From NCBI GenBank assembly GCA_046530765.1, contig JBHEQS010000004.1, forward strand, positions 62,001 through 126,000: 64,000 bases of DNA, given 5' to 3'. The stretch is from Arsenophonus sp046530765. GTDB taxonomy: Bacteria > Pseudomonadota > Gammaproteobacteria > Enterobacterales > Enterobacteriaceae. Position numbers and translations under genes: made by a program. This document shows, piece after piece, positions 12,230-22,637 of this stretch. The number at the start of each line of letters is the position of its first letter. Position 1 is the first letter of the stretch. A model generated the notes under the pieces. The model was not told where the DNA came from. It saw nothing but the letters and a program-made list of their open reading frames with translations, and searched no databases.

Positions 12230-12941
12230 AATTATTGCTCTATATTTTAGTTATTAGTTTAGAAGTTTGTCTTATAAAACTATCTATAGTGATTGATAAT
12301 ATTGGTTATCGTAGAATAGAAGATAATTAAATGCTAACTCTAACACATACAATTACTATTCCTTTTATATTTGATTCTCTACATAAAAGAAAGATTGCTT
12401 AAAAGCTTATTTTTGCAATAGCGAAAAATTTTAATTCACATACCTATAAATCCAATTGTATAAACAGATTGAAAATACTTTTATTCCTGAAATAAGTGAT
12501 AGTGAAATAGAACATAATATTTTTACTAATATTTAACAAAGTTCCACATGATAAAGTCATTAATAATAATATTGGCATCGCTATAACCAATAATTTATCT
12601 ATTTATGATAAATTATGAGAGTTCTATCAGATTGCGATCTCTATTTTCTATATAAAATGACCATATAAAACATTAAAGATAATTAATCATCTGAAAATTT
12701 TATCCTGTAACTTTATATCACAACGTTTTTTAGATGACATAAAAACTTAAGTATAAATCTGTAAACAATTTGCGCATGATATTTTATTTATCCGTACAGA
12801 ATATTAGTAGTATTGTTATTACTCACCCTTAACTATTGTCTTTCTACTATTAATGTATTAGAACAAAAATTATTGAGTTTACCTGACTACGCTGAATTAA
12901 TGTCAGTAAGTTTATTAATTAATAATAAAATAAAAAAATAA
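12230..12941 (+). pseudogene. yibQ: Decayed yibQ (divergent polysaccharide deacetylase) pseudogene
   Basis: Fragments of YibQ are legible across the region with several in-frame stops and frameshifts. LSIVIDNIGYR (about 12279-12311) corresponds to LAIVIDDFGYR. ITIPFIFDSLHKRKIA corresponds to ISVAVLPDSPHAREMA. VPHDKVINNNIGIAITNNL (about 12544-12600) corresponds to VPYAVGINNHMGSKMTSNL. LYFLYKMTI corresponds to LYFLDSVTI, QRFLDD to KVFLDD, and VLEQKLLSLPDYAEL with SLLIN (about 12857-12923) to VLQQMVYNLPPDITL with SLLNE. The last frame ends at a TAA at 12941. It directly follows the envC remnant, as yibQ follows envC in enterobacteria. The start is approximate. The comparison uses remembered E. 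coli sequence, not a search. Confidence 0.85.
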
Positions 12942-13379
12942 ATTACATAACATATCAGTTAAAAAAAATTAAAAAAAATCATAAGATAAGTTATTAGTAT
13001 TACTTAAAGTAATTATCGATTATAATAAAACAGTATCAAAAAAAATATATTATATAATATTGTTTTGATAAAAAATATTATAGATGATATATATTATAAT
13101 TTTTAATTAAAATTATTTATCAAACACAGAAAGTCATTATTATTTTGTAATGTATTACAATAATACTATATCTGAAAATATTTATTTTCATTTATTTATT
13201 GATACAATATTAAATTATGTAAATTATTTATGATTTTAATATTTTGTTTCCAAAATAAAATATAATATTATTTATTTTATTTATATATATTACATTATTT
13301 GCTTATTTTAATATGAAATAAATATTATCATCATTAATAATAAATAATAGTTAAAATATATTAAATAGGAGTAAATCTA
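12942..13379. other. Spacer upstream of hldD
   Basis: In E. coli waaH, tdh and kbl lie between yibQ and hldD. Only 438 bp of A/T-rich DNA remain here, with no recognisable remnant, so those genes appear deleted. The promoter of the hldD operon should be in this stretch, but the composition makes any -10 assignment meaningless. An AGGAG ribosome-binding site lies 8 bases before the hldD start. Confidence 0.55.
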
Positions 13380-14318
13380 ATGATTATAGTCACTGGTGGT
13401 GCTGGTTTTATCGGCAGCAATATTATTAAAGAACTAAATAATATTGGACTAAAAGATATTCTGGTTGTAGATAATCTTAAAAATGGAGCTAAATTTATCA
13501 ATTTAATGGATTTAGATATTACAGATTATATTGATAAAGATGATTTTATTTCCAACATTATTGTTGGTAAAGATATTGGTAAAATTGATGCAGTTTTCCA
13601 TGAAGGCGCTTGTTCATCAATAACTGAGTGGAATGGTAAGTATATGATGAATAATAATTATAAATATTCAAAAGAATTGCTTAATTATTGTATTAAACGA
13701 GATATCATATTTTTGTATGCATCATCAGCTTCTATTTATGGATTGAGAAATGACCATTTTATCGAAGATTTTCAATACGAAAAACCATTAAATATATATA
13801 GTTATTCTAAGTTTTTATTTGACCAATATGTTCGAAGAATCTTGCCAAAAGTCACATCACAAGTATGTGGATTTCGCTATTTTAATGTTTATGGTCCGCA
13901 TGAAAGCCATAAGGGAAGCATGGCAAGCGTTGCTTTTCATTTAAATAGCCAAATCAACAAAGATCAAATGCCAAAACTTTTTGCTGGTAGTGAAAAATTT
14001 AAACGCGATTTTATTCACGTAAGTGATGTAGTTTCAGTTAATTTATGGTGTTGGCAAAATAAAATCTCCGGTATATTTAACTGTGGTACTGGTAAGAGTT
14101 ATTCTTTTAAAACTATAGCTAACGAAGTAATCGCTTTTCATAATAAAAAAAACATTTCAGTAGAATACATAGATTTTCCAGATAAATTAAAAAATTTCTA
14201 TCAGAAATTTACCGAGGCAGATATTACTAAATTACGTGAAGCTGGTTATGACAAGCCATTCAAAACTATAAAGGAAGGAATTTATAGTTATATGGAGTGG
14301 TTGAATTGTAATAATTAA
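13380..14318 (+). CDS. hldD: ADP-L-glycero-D-manno-heptose 6-epimerase
   Basis: HldD converts ADP-D-glycero-D-manno-heptose to the L,D form, the activated heptose used for the LPS inner core. The 312-residue product (E. coli 310) is an extended short-chain dehydrogenase. It begins with the NADP-binding motif TGGAGFIGSN, has the segment HEGACSSITEW, and carries the catalytic Tyr-Lys pair in YSYSKFLFDQY at about residues 139-149. RYFNVYGPHESHKG follows, and the C-terminal RDFIHVSDVV block contacts the sugar nucleotide. The start ATG is preceded by AGGAG at good spacing. It is the first gene of a three-gene LPS core operon with waaF 11 bp downstream and waaC overlapping waaF. The reading frame is intact, indicating that heptosylated LPS is still made. 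Confidence 0.97.
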   Translation: MIIVTGGAGFIGSNIIKELNNIGLKDILVVDNLKNGAKFINLMDLDITDYIDKDDFISNIIVGKDIGKIDAVFHEGACSSITEWNGKYMMNNNYKYSKELLNYCIKRDIIFLYASSASIYGLRNDHFIEDFQYEKPLNIYSYSKFLFDQYVRRILPKVTSQVCGFRYFNVYGPHESHKGSMASVAFHLNSQINKDQMPKLFAGSEKFKRDFIHVSDVVSVNLWCWQNKISGIFNCGTGKSYSFKTIANEVIAFHNKKNISVEYIDFPDKLKNFYQKFTEADITKLREAGYDKPFKTIKEGIYSYMEWLNCNN

Positions 14319-14329
14319 ATTAAAATATC

Positions 14330-15397
14330 ATGAAGATATTGATCGTTGGTCCTTCATGGATAGGCGATATGATGATGTCACATAGTCTTTACCGAACTTT
14401 AAATGCCATACATCCCGAAGCGGAAATTGATGTTATGGCACCTGATTGGTGTCTATCATTATTAAAGAAAATGCCAGAAGTGAGCAACTCTATATTATTA
14501 CCTATAGATCACGGCAGTTTAGCAATTAGTGCTCGTCGTCGGCTTGCTATTAACTTACGTATTAAGCATTATAATAAAGCTTATATTTTACCAAATTCAT
14601 TTAAATCTGCACTGATTCCTTTTTTTATCAAAATTCCAATACGCATAGGATGGCGTGGTGAAATGCGTTATGGATTGCTTAATGATATTCGTATATTAGA
14701 TGAAACAGCTTTTCCACAAATGGTTCATCGTTATGTTGCTTTAGCATATAAAAAATATACTATTAAAAAAAGTGATGAAATCCCAAAACCTATTTTATGG
14801 CCACAACTATTCGTTACAGAAACAGAGATTTCTAACAGTAAACAAATTTTTAATATACCAGAACAGTTTCCTATTATTGGATTTTGTCCAGGAGCGGAAT
14901 TTGGCTTAGCTAAACGCTGGCCGCCTTTCCATTATGCTGAATTAGCAAAATTACTATTTTCTGATTATTCTTACCAAATTTTAATATTTGGATCACGAAA
15001 AGATCATGGCGTTGGTGAGAACATTCGAGAATTAATTTCTATAGGTTGTCGTAAACAATGTTTTAATTTAGCTGGTAAAACAAGTCTTGAGCAGGCAGTT
15101 AATCTACTTGCAGCTTGCCAGATTGTTGTGACAAATGATTCAGGTTTAATGCATATTGCAGCAGCATTAAATCTACCAATTGTTGCACTTTATGGACCAA
15201 GTAGTCCTAATTTTACTCCGCCTTTATCAAATAAGGTTGAAATTATACGTTTAATAACAGGTTATCATAAAATTAGGAATGGAATAGTCAATGGTGGGTA
15301 TCATAAAAGTTTAATTGATATAAAACCAAAACATGTAATCAGAATATTAACAGATCTATTATCAAGAGTTAGCAGTAATGAAAGTGCTAATCGTTAA
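14330..15397 (+). CDS. waaF: ADP-heptose:LPS heptosyltransferase II
   Basis: WaaF adds the second heptose of the LPS inner core at the cytoplasmic face of the inner membrane. The 355-residue protein is a family 9 glycosyltransferase. The N-terminal acceptor domain begins KILIVGPSWIGDMMMSHSL. The donor-binding domain carries the conserved FCPGAEFGLAKRWP segment at about residues 184-197, FGSRKDH, and the C-terminal VTNDSGLMHIAAALNLPIVALYGPSSP block that binds ADP-heptose. The length matches the family. The gene starts 11 bp after hldD and its last 20 bp overlap the start of waaC, so translation of the two is probably coupled. No frameshift or key-residue loss is apparent. Confidence 0.97.
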   Translation: MKILIVGPSWIGDMMMSHSLYRTLNAIHPEAEIDVMAPDWCLSLLKKMPEVSNSILLPIDHGSLAISARRRLAINLRIKHYNKAYILPNSFKSALIPFFIKIPIRIGWRGEMRYGLLNDIRILDETAFPQMVHRYVALAYKKYTIKKSDEIPKPILWPQLFVTETEISNSKQIFNIPEQFPIIGFCPGAEFGLAKRWPPFHYAELAKLLFSDYSYQILIFGSRKDHGVGENIRELISIGCRKQCFNLAGKTSLEQAVNLLAACQIVVTNDSGLMHIAAALNLPIVALYGPSSPNFTPPLSNKVEIIRLITGYHKIRNGIVNGGYHKSLIDIKPKHVIRILTDLLSRVSSNESANR

Positions 15398-16355
15398 GAC
15401 TTCATCGATGGGTGATATATTGCACACTTTACCAGCCCTAACTGATGTAGCTATATATAATCCAAATATTCAGTTTGATTGGGTTGTTGAAGAAAATTTC
15501 GCTCAAATTCCAAGCTGGCATTCTTCAGTTAAAGAAATTATTCCAGTAAATATTCGTAGATGGAAAAAAAATTGGTTAGCAAAATTTGTTAGGAAAGAAA
15601 TATCAGATTTTTGGACTAAATTACAACAGAAAAAATATGATGCTGTGATAGATGCACAAGGATTGCTAAAAAGCGCCTTTTTAGTTACACGATTAGCTCG
15701 CGGTGTAAACCATGGTTATGATTGGAAAAGCGCTAGAGAACCTTTATCTAGTTTATTTTATAATTATCGCCATAATGTAAATAAATATTTGCACGCTGTT
15801 GAGCGCAATCGGCAATTATTTGCTAGCAGTTTAAATTATAAAAAACCAATTATTACTGGAAATTATGGTATTGCAAAATATTTTTCAATATCAGATATAA
15901 GTCGTGAGATGCTACCTTATATTATTTTTTTTCATGCAACTACACATGCTGACAAACACTGGCCTGAATCTCATTGGCGCCAGCTAATAATGTATATACA
16001 AGATAGAAAAATAATTATTAAATTGCCATGGGCAACTAACGTTGAATATAAGCGTGCATTGAGGCTTTCAACAGGATTTAAGTATGTTGAAGTATTACCT
16101 ATGCTTTCATTAGATGAGATAGCTCAGCAAATTGTTACCTCTGAAGCAGTTGTTTCTGTTGATACTGGATTGAGCCATTTAGCGGCCGCATTGGGAAAAT
16201 CAAATATTACTCTTTATGGTCCTACAGATCCGAAATTAATTGGTTGTTATGGTGAAAAACAAAAAGCAATTATCTCATGTGATGGAAATATGTCTACAAT
16301 TAAACCGTATGAAATTTATCAATGTTTGATTTTAAAAATAGATAACAAATATTAA
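15378..16355 (+). CDS. waaC: ADP-heptose:LPS heptosyltransferase I
   Basis: WaaC transfers the first heptose onto Kdo2-lipid A, the step before WaaF. The 325-residue product (family about 320) is a family 9 glycosyltransferase. It starts KVLIVKTSSMGDILHTLPAL, with the conserved SSMGD acceptor-side motif, contains DAQGLLKSA, and ends with the donor-binding block SVDTGLSHLAAALGKSNITLYGPTDP. The ATG at 15378 lies inside the 3' end of waaF, giving a 20-bp overlap typical of coupled translation. The Asp-Thr-Gly-Leu-Ser-His segment seen here matches the family. In E. coli waaL and the outer-core cluster follow; here a 2.5 kb empty region follows instead. Confidence 0.97.
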   Translation: MKVLIVKTSSMGDILHTLPALTDVAIYNPNIQFDWVVEENFAQIPSWHSSVKEIIPVNIRRWKKNWLAKFVRKEISDFWTKLQQKKYDAVIDAQGLLKSAFLVTRLARGVNHGYDWKSAREPLSSLFYNYRHNVNKYLHAVERNRQLFASSLNYKKPIITGNYGIAKYFSISDISREMLPYIIFFHATTHADKHWPESHWRQLIMYIQDRKIIIKLPWATNVEYKRALRLSTGFKYVEVLPMLSLDEIAQQIVTSEAVVSVDTGLSHLAAALGKSNITLYGPTDPKLIGCYGEKQKAIISCDGNMSTIKPYEIYQCLILKIDNKY

Positions 16356-17081
16356 AAATTTTTATCTATCTATATTGTTCATAAGTAAAATTTTTAAAAT
16401 TATTTCTTTATTTAATTAAATTTATAAAAAAATTATATTTAAATAAATATAAGCAGTAACTATTTGACAATAAAAATGTTTTTTATTTAATTTGAGTTTA
16501 TATTAATTTTAATTTTTATTAAAATATAAATAGATTATTAGTTGAAAGCATTGACTTTTAATTAAAAATTAAATCTTATTTTAATAGAAAATTATTTCTA
16601 ATATTTTGAATTTAAACTAATTTATTAGGATTCAATATATTTTTATTTTAATATAGAAATGCTATACATTTTAATTATTTATATTATATTGCACTATAGT
16701 AAATATTCATTTCTATCTTAAGATAGAATAGTATTCTAGAATTAATGAGTATAAATAATAAAATAATTTATAAAAATTATTTATGTAATATATATATTTT
16801 AATAATTACTTGTTTTTTTGTTATTATTGATGTACTTATGTAAACCCTTAAATGCAAATAATTTTATTACTATATATATTAAGATGATAATTTAATATCA
16901 AGTAATGATTTAAAGCATTTTGATATATCTAAAGATAATTAAGTAAAAATTATTTTTGCAATAGTTTTTAACTTAATAAAAATAGAACAAATAAATAAAG
17001 AAAATTTAATTATCGTAAATTTTTTATATATTTTATCCACTTATCTTAATTATAAAATAAAAACTAAAAAATTATACTTAT

Positions 17082-17125
17082 TTAAAGAAAACTAAATCTA
17101 ATTAATTAGATTTAGTTTTCTTTAA
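17082..17125. repeat. Perfect 44-bp palindrome
   Basis: The arms 17082-17103 and 17104-17125 are exact 22-bp reverse complements with no spacer. A zero-loop palindrome of this length is normally unstable in bacteria because of SbcCD cleavage, so its perfect state is notable. It lies in the waaC-waaA spacer, over 700 bp from the nearest intact gene end. Confidence 0.95.
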
Positions 17126-17880
17126 TCTAATTTATTTTTAATGTCTAATAGCTGTATGAAGATGATGATAAAATAACTAGTAGTTATAAAGTGTAGTCGT
17201 ATTAATATGATAGTATAGAGATTACATATTTTTTACTCTATATATTAATTTAGATAAATATAAACAAAAATACAATTAAATATAAAAGTAGTTGTTTTAA
17301 GATTTTTAACATTCTGTACTAAAAAAAGATTAAAAATTATTTAATAATAATTATTTATGTTGTCTAAGATAAAGATTATATAGAATAAACTTCTATTTTT
17401 AATGATTACAAATATCATACAAGAAAATTGATCTATAATGTATAATCATAACAACAATTATATTTATTATTACAATATGCAATTTCAAAATTAATTATGG
17501 CCAATAAATTTATAGTCAATAATCTTAATAAATTTAATTTAATTTATTAATTTATATATCAAAATATTACCATACACGTATAATGTTTATTGTTGTTATA
17601 TTAATTAAGTAAATAAAACAGTAATAAAAATTGCTGTATATATTTAAATAAATAAAAATAATATATTTATATAAATAATTAAAGTTTTTAGAAAAAAATT
17701 TTATTCATCAGTAAAATGTGGTTCATCTTAAATAAGAAAAAGCTCAATTATGTTTAATGAGCTTCTTATAGATTTCGCATTGTTATTTAGCTTATATTTT
17801 GTTTAAATAAGAAAATTATGACAAACTTAAAAACATTAATCATTTCCATTATATTGAAGATCAGTAAATTACTATTATAA

Positions 17881-17918
17881 ATTTATGTTTATAATATCTA
17901 GATATTATAAACATAAAT
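17881..17918. repeat. Perfect 38-bp palindrome
   Basis: The arms 17881-17899 and 17900-17918 are exact 19-bp reverse complements centred on TCTAGA. It lies 900 bp downstream of waaA, which is read on the minus strand, too far to be an obvious terminator for it. Confidence 0.94.
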
Positions 17919-18822
17919 ACAGCAATTTTCTATAGTACTAATTAAAATAATATAAAATGTTCGAATTAGTGATTATATATAAAATATTCAATTGGTATAC
18001 ATCAGATTAAATATTAAAAATTTTAAGAAAAACTATATTGAATTAAAAAGTAAGAAAATATAATTTTAGGTGTTAACTAAAATTTAAATCTACTTGATTA
18101 CAAATTTCGAAATATAATGGTTATTATTTGAAATATATACCTATTTATATTAATTTGTAGGATAAAATGAAGATTGGCATTATTAATATTTTAGATATAT
18201 ACAAATCGCTAACAATAGTGTTATTTAAAAATGTTAATAACAATAAATTTTATTTATTAGTTATTTAAAACTTAAAATTAATAATTTAATTAATATATTG
18301 TTTTATGAATAATGTAAATTTAAAAACGTTAATGTTATAGAGCTATTAAATTAGATTTTTTTTACATTCTTAATTTCAATTTCATTAATTAAATAAAATA
18401 TATATAAATTATAGAAATTAATGATAGTAAAAAAAACTAGTTTTATCATTAACATATTGTTTTTATTGATATTAAATAAATAAAATTAACTTCTTTTATA
18501 TAAATAAAATTATATAAATAAAATTGAATATAAATAATAATTCCAATAAACATATAAATTAGTATAAATATTGGATATTAATATATCTAAAACGTTTTTA
18601 ATTTGCTATAAATAAAAGAATATTATTTAATTAAGTATAATAAAGTTAGTGTTTTAAGAAAAACACAATTTATTTAAATTAAATAAATAATATTATATCA
18701 AAATAAAATAAAGTAATAATACTTGTTAGGTTCTTTCTATATACTTAAAAATATAAAGATTATTTAAGTATAAAATTTAATAATATTTAATATATTAATA
18801 TTATCTGCATTTAGTTAGTTTA

Positions 18823-20088
18823 TTATAATAGGTATGGCTCTAATAGTTTTAGTAATTTCTGTAGCGCACCTTGATTTTTATGTAAAACTTTTGATGCTTG
18901 ATATCCATAGTATAGACGATAATCTTTATTTTTAAGCAAACGCGAAACACTAAGAATTAAAGATTTACTATCATTAACAATAATAAGGGCGTTTTCTTGT
19001 TTTAGTTTTATGCAAATATCTTTAAAATTAAAAATATAAGGTCCCATTAAAATAGGTAAAGAGTGTGCAGCTGCTTCTAAAGGATTGTGACCTCCTTTTT
19101 TAACTAAACTTCCGCCAATAAATGCGAGATCAGCAACACCATAAAGCAACATTAATTCACCCATTGTATCTCCAATGATAACTTGAGTATCTGTACTTGG
19201 CATTAGATTTTCACTACGACAAACATATCGCAATTTATATTTTATTATTAATTCTTTTGTTTTTGAAAATCTTTCAGGATGTCGCGGAATAAGAATGAGT
19301 AATAAATTTGGAAATTGTGTTAACAGTTTATTGTGGGCTTCTAAAATAATTAACTCTTCTCCTTCATGGGTGCTTGTAGCAATCCAAACAGGTCGACTTG
19401 AAGCCCATTGACGACGCAATATTGTGATTTTTAATGCTAATTCATGAGTAACGGAAATATCAAATTTTAAACTACCTATTGTATATAAATTTTTTCTAGA
19501 TAAACCAAGTTGGATGAAACGCTCGGCATCTTCTTGGTTTTGTACTGCGATTAATGTAATTTTTCGTAATAACTTTTTTATAAAATAACCCAACTTTTTA
19601 TAACGTGCCGCTGATCGCTCAGATAAGCGTGCATTAGCAATTATTAATGGAATTCTACGTTGCTTTAATTGAATAATTAAATTTGGCCAAAGTTCTGTTT
19701 CCATAATAATAGTTAATTTAGGATTAACATGATTAAGAAAACGACGAACTGAACCATGTAAATCATATGGTAAATATACGTGTTGAGTATTATTACCAAA
19801 TGCTAATAAAGCTTGCTCTGAACCAGTTGGAGTCATTGTTGTAACAGTTATAGGTAGTGTTGGGTAGCTATTGTGTAATGCTCTAACTAACGGAATAGCC
19901 GATAATGTTTCACCTACTGAAACAGAATGTAATAATATTCCGCCAGGAATAACTTTGCCATTACAAAAGCCATATCGTTCATTCCAGCGTTTTTTGTAAT
20001 CTGGATTTTTGCGACTACGCCATAACAAATATAACCAAATAATAGGTTGAATAATATAAATAAATATTTGATATAGACGTAATAACAT
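18823..20088 (-). CDS. waaA: Kdo transferase (3-deoxy-D-manno-octulosonic acid transferase)
   Basis: WaaA adds two Kdo residues to lipid IVA, making the acceptor for WaaC. The 421-residue product (E. coli 425) has an N-terminal membrane anchor at about residues 3-23. Next come the KRWNERYG segment and the SVSVGETLSAIPLVRAL motif, whose Glu is the catalytic base in this family. The acceptor domain includes ETELWPNL and NARLSERSAARYKKL. The donor-binding half carries TSTHEGEE, LIPRHPERF and GGSLVKKGGHNPLEAAA. The frame is intact. It is transcribed away from coaD across a 263-bp spacer, whereas in E. coli waaA and coaD are adjacent in the same direction, so waaA has been inverted relative to its neighbours. 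Confidence 0.97.
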   Translation of the reverse strand: MLLRLYQIFIYIIQPIIWLYLLWRSRKNPDYKKRWNERYGFCNGKVIPGGILLHSVSVGETLSAIPLVRALHNSYPTLPITVTTMTPTGSEQALLAFGNNTQHVYLPYDLHGSVRRFLNHVNPKLTIIMETELWPNLIIQLKQRRIPLIIANARLSERSAARYKKLGYFIKKLLRKITLIAVQNQEDAERFIQLGLSRKNLYTIGSLKFDISVTHELALKITILRRQWASSRPVWIATSTHEGEELIILEAHNKLLTQFPNLLLILIPRHPERFSKTKELIIKYKLRYVCRSENLMPSTDTQVIIGDTMGELMLLYGVADLAFIGGSLVKKGGHNPLEAAAHSLPILMGPYIFNFKDICIKLKQENALIIVNDSKSLILSVSRLLKNKDYRLYYGYQASKVLHKNQGALQKLLKLLEPYLL

Positions 20089-20351
20089 TTTATCACATTA
20101 ATTAATTGATTAGTTGCTATAGTAACATATTGCATATAAAAAAGTACAACTATATCTCTTTAAATGTTATTTAAATAGATAATTAAAATAAAATAATTGA
20201 TTTATATATAATAGTAATTATTATATTTTTATAAAAAACTTCTCCTTCTTTTTAATCAAAATAAATAATGGCTCATATACATAATTTTTAATACCTTTAA
20301 AATAGTATGATAGCATTTTAAAATTTAATATTGTTGACGATAAATAAATTT

Positions 20352-20831
20352 ATGAAAAACAAGGCAATTTACGCAGGTACTTTTGATCCAATAACTTATG
20401 GTCACTTAGATATTATAAAACGAGCAGTTTTAATATTTGATCATGTAATATTGGCTATTGCTGATAGTTCATATAAAAGCCCTATGTTTACACTTGATGA
20501 GCGTATTTTTTTCGCTAAAGAGCAAACAAAACATTTAATCAATATTGAAGTAATTGGATTTTATGAACTCACAATAAATTTTGCACAAAAACATCAAGCT
20601 AACATTTTGATTAGAGGTATACGATCTGTATTAGATTTAGAATATGAATCTCAGTTAGCCAATATGAATAGTCATCTAATGGATAATATAGAAACTATTT
20701 TTTTATTACCTTCTAGAAAGGTGTCGTATATTTCTTCTTCTTTAATTAAAGAAATTGCCAGTCATGGCGGTGATGTTTCGTCTTTGTTGCCAAAACTAAT
20801 AGCTGAAGCTATTTTGCAAAAAATGAAATAA
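20352..20831 (+). CDS. coaD: Phosphopantetheine adenylyltransferase
   Basis: CoaD catalyses the penultimate step of coenzyme A synthesis, joining 4'-phosphopantetheine and ATP to give dephospho-CoA. From the ATG at 20352 the protein has 159 residues, exactly the E. coli length. It begins with the nucleotidyltransferase motif AIYAGTFDPITYGHLDII (the T-x-G-H signature), then has RGIRSVLDLEYESQLANMN and the C-terminal motif PSRKVSYISSSLIKEIA. An upstream in-frame TTG at 20331 would add seven residues absent from the family, so I reject it. It lies downstream of and divergent from waaA. In E. coli mutM follows coaD; no mutM is recognisable here. Confidence 0.97.
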   Translation: MKNKAIYAGTFDPITYGHLDIIKRAVLIFDHVILAIADSSYKSPMFTLDERIFFAKEQTKHLINIEVIGFYELTINFAQKHQANILIRGIRSVLDLEYESQLANMNSHLMDNIETIFLLPSRKVSYISSSLIKEIASHGGDVSSLLPKLIAEAILQKMK

Positions 20832-22637
20832 TAAAATAGATTTATGATTAAATTTATTATTTTAAACTATGAGAAAAAGTGCTGTATTAATTTATTTTTA
20901 TTATAAGTAAATAACTATATTTAAAATAAAGTTAACTTCTCTAATATAAAGAAATAATTATTAAGTAAAGTAACAAAACTTTGCTTGTTTATAAAAACAT
21001 TTATCTTTTTGTTAAAAAAATAATTTCACTAAAAGTTTAATAAAATTATTAGATAAATATGTAAAATAAGTGTCTATATCATATAAAGTGTTAATAATAA
21101 ATATGGTTTCAATGGCATAAATATTGCTTACAATAATCATGGTTTATTATGCGTTAACAAAAGATTTGATTACAGTTTTTTTATTTTTTATTGATAAATA
21201 TAATTTTATTAAAATGATGTATAATATTTATTTTCTAAATAAAAAGTATAGACTAATTATATATTGCCTCATTAGAGAATAAAAATCATAAAACATCATA
21301 TATCGATTCATACACTAATAACACAATATTTTTTTAGAAAATCAAATAAATATAGTTATATTTTTAATTTAATTTTTATTTAATGAAGTATGATTTATAG
21401 CGTTAATATATTTAAATTAAAGTTATAAATATAATATTTTATATGTAAATAATATAAGCAAGTATTCAATTCGACGATTAATACTTGATGATTATTTTAT
21501 TTATAATACATAAATAATATCAGATACAATCTGAGTTTTAATTATAAATATACTACTTTGGGCTTTAAAGAAATTTAATATATTTTTATATAAAATAAAA
21601 ATTAGTATTTAATATTAGTATATATTACATTATCTGATTTAGACTAATAGATTATTAAGTTAATTTTTTATATAAAATTTGATAAAAAAGAAAATTATAC
21701 TTATTTATTATGAATAATTTAATTCTAATTATATTGAAATTAAAAAATAGTATTTTAGATATATATTTAATGATTATAATTATTCCTTATAACAGTTAAC
21801 TTACATTAACTGTCCTTTCCATATTAATTAATACATAAATTATAATTTAAGTATATTTATTTTAGTGTTTTTATGATAGAAAACTTTATTTATTAATAAT
21901 ATTTAAAATAGTAAGTATTATATTGAATGCAATAAATACAATTATAATAGTTCTATATTAAAATATATAGTTACGTTATTAATTTATTATTTAATTTTAT
22001 TTTATATCTAAATTATGATCTATTATTATCAATTCTTGAACATTAATGTATTTTATTAATTAATCTTTATTAAATCTACTTTATTTTTTTATTTATATCA
22101 ATGTATAAAGATTTTATCTTATTCTTTAATTTTTTAGTTTTTTAGTTTTTATTTTTTATCTTAATTTATAAGATAACTATAGAAATGTAATTAGTTATTT
22201 ATTTTAAAATATTTATTATCTAGTTTTTAGAAAAAAAATATTAATACATTATTGTTATTTTGTATTATTATCTTATTATTTTATTTAATAAAAATTAATT
22301 AAACTTAGTTTAGTAATTTTAATAATGATCAAGTTGAAATATTATTTAAAATTATTAATATAATAGTATTTATATATTGATAAGTTATTTTATAAAATTT
22401 ATAATTTGAATATATAAATTACCTTTGAATTAATTAAAATTATTGTCACAAACACTGTAGTTTATTCAATTTATTTTGCAAAAAAAATGTTTACTATGAT
22501 TTTTATTCTTTTATTATATTATATTTCAATTTTTATATATTGACTTAAAAGATATCGTAATTATAAGATAAATATAATATTAAAAACTAATTAATGTAAT
22601 TTAAAATAAAACACCTGCCAAAAATGTATAAATTATT
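20832..22637. other. Non-coding stretch between coaD and the family 8 glycosyltransferase
   Basis: The 1.8 kb stretch is A/T-rich with no recognisable gene or pseudogene. A short hairpin of A/T bases overlaps the 3' end of the minus-strand glycosyltransferase at about 22630-22650 and could help end its transcript. Confidence 0.6.

Larger units (their letters stand above)
16356..18822. other. Non-coding stretch between waaC and waaA
   Basis: The 2.5 kb stretch has no recognisable reading frame. In enterobacteria this interval carries O-antigen ligase and outer-core transferases. I could not read any remnant of them. It contains two of the strongest palindromes in the window (17082-17125 and 17881-17918) and a smaller GC-clamped hairpin (AAGCTCA/TGAGCTT, about 17739-17763) that could be the relic of a terminator. 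Confidence 0.65.

Noticed and set aside
20331..20351. TTG start for coaD
   Set aside because: It adds seven residues not found in the family. The ATG at 20352 gives the standard 159 residues.
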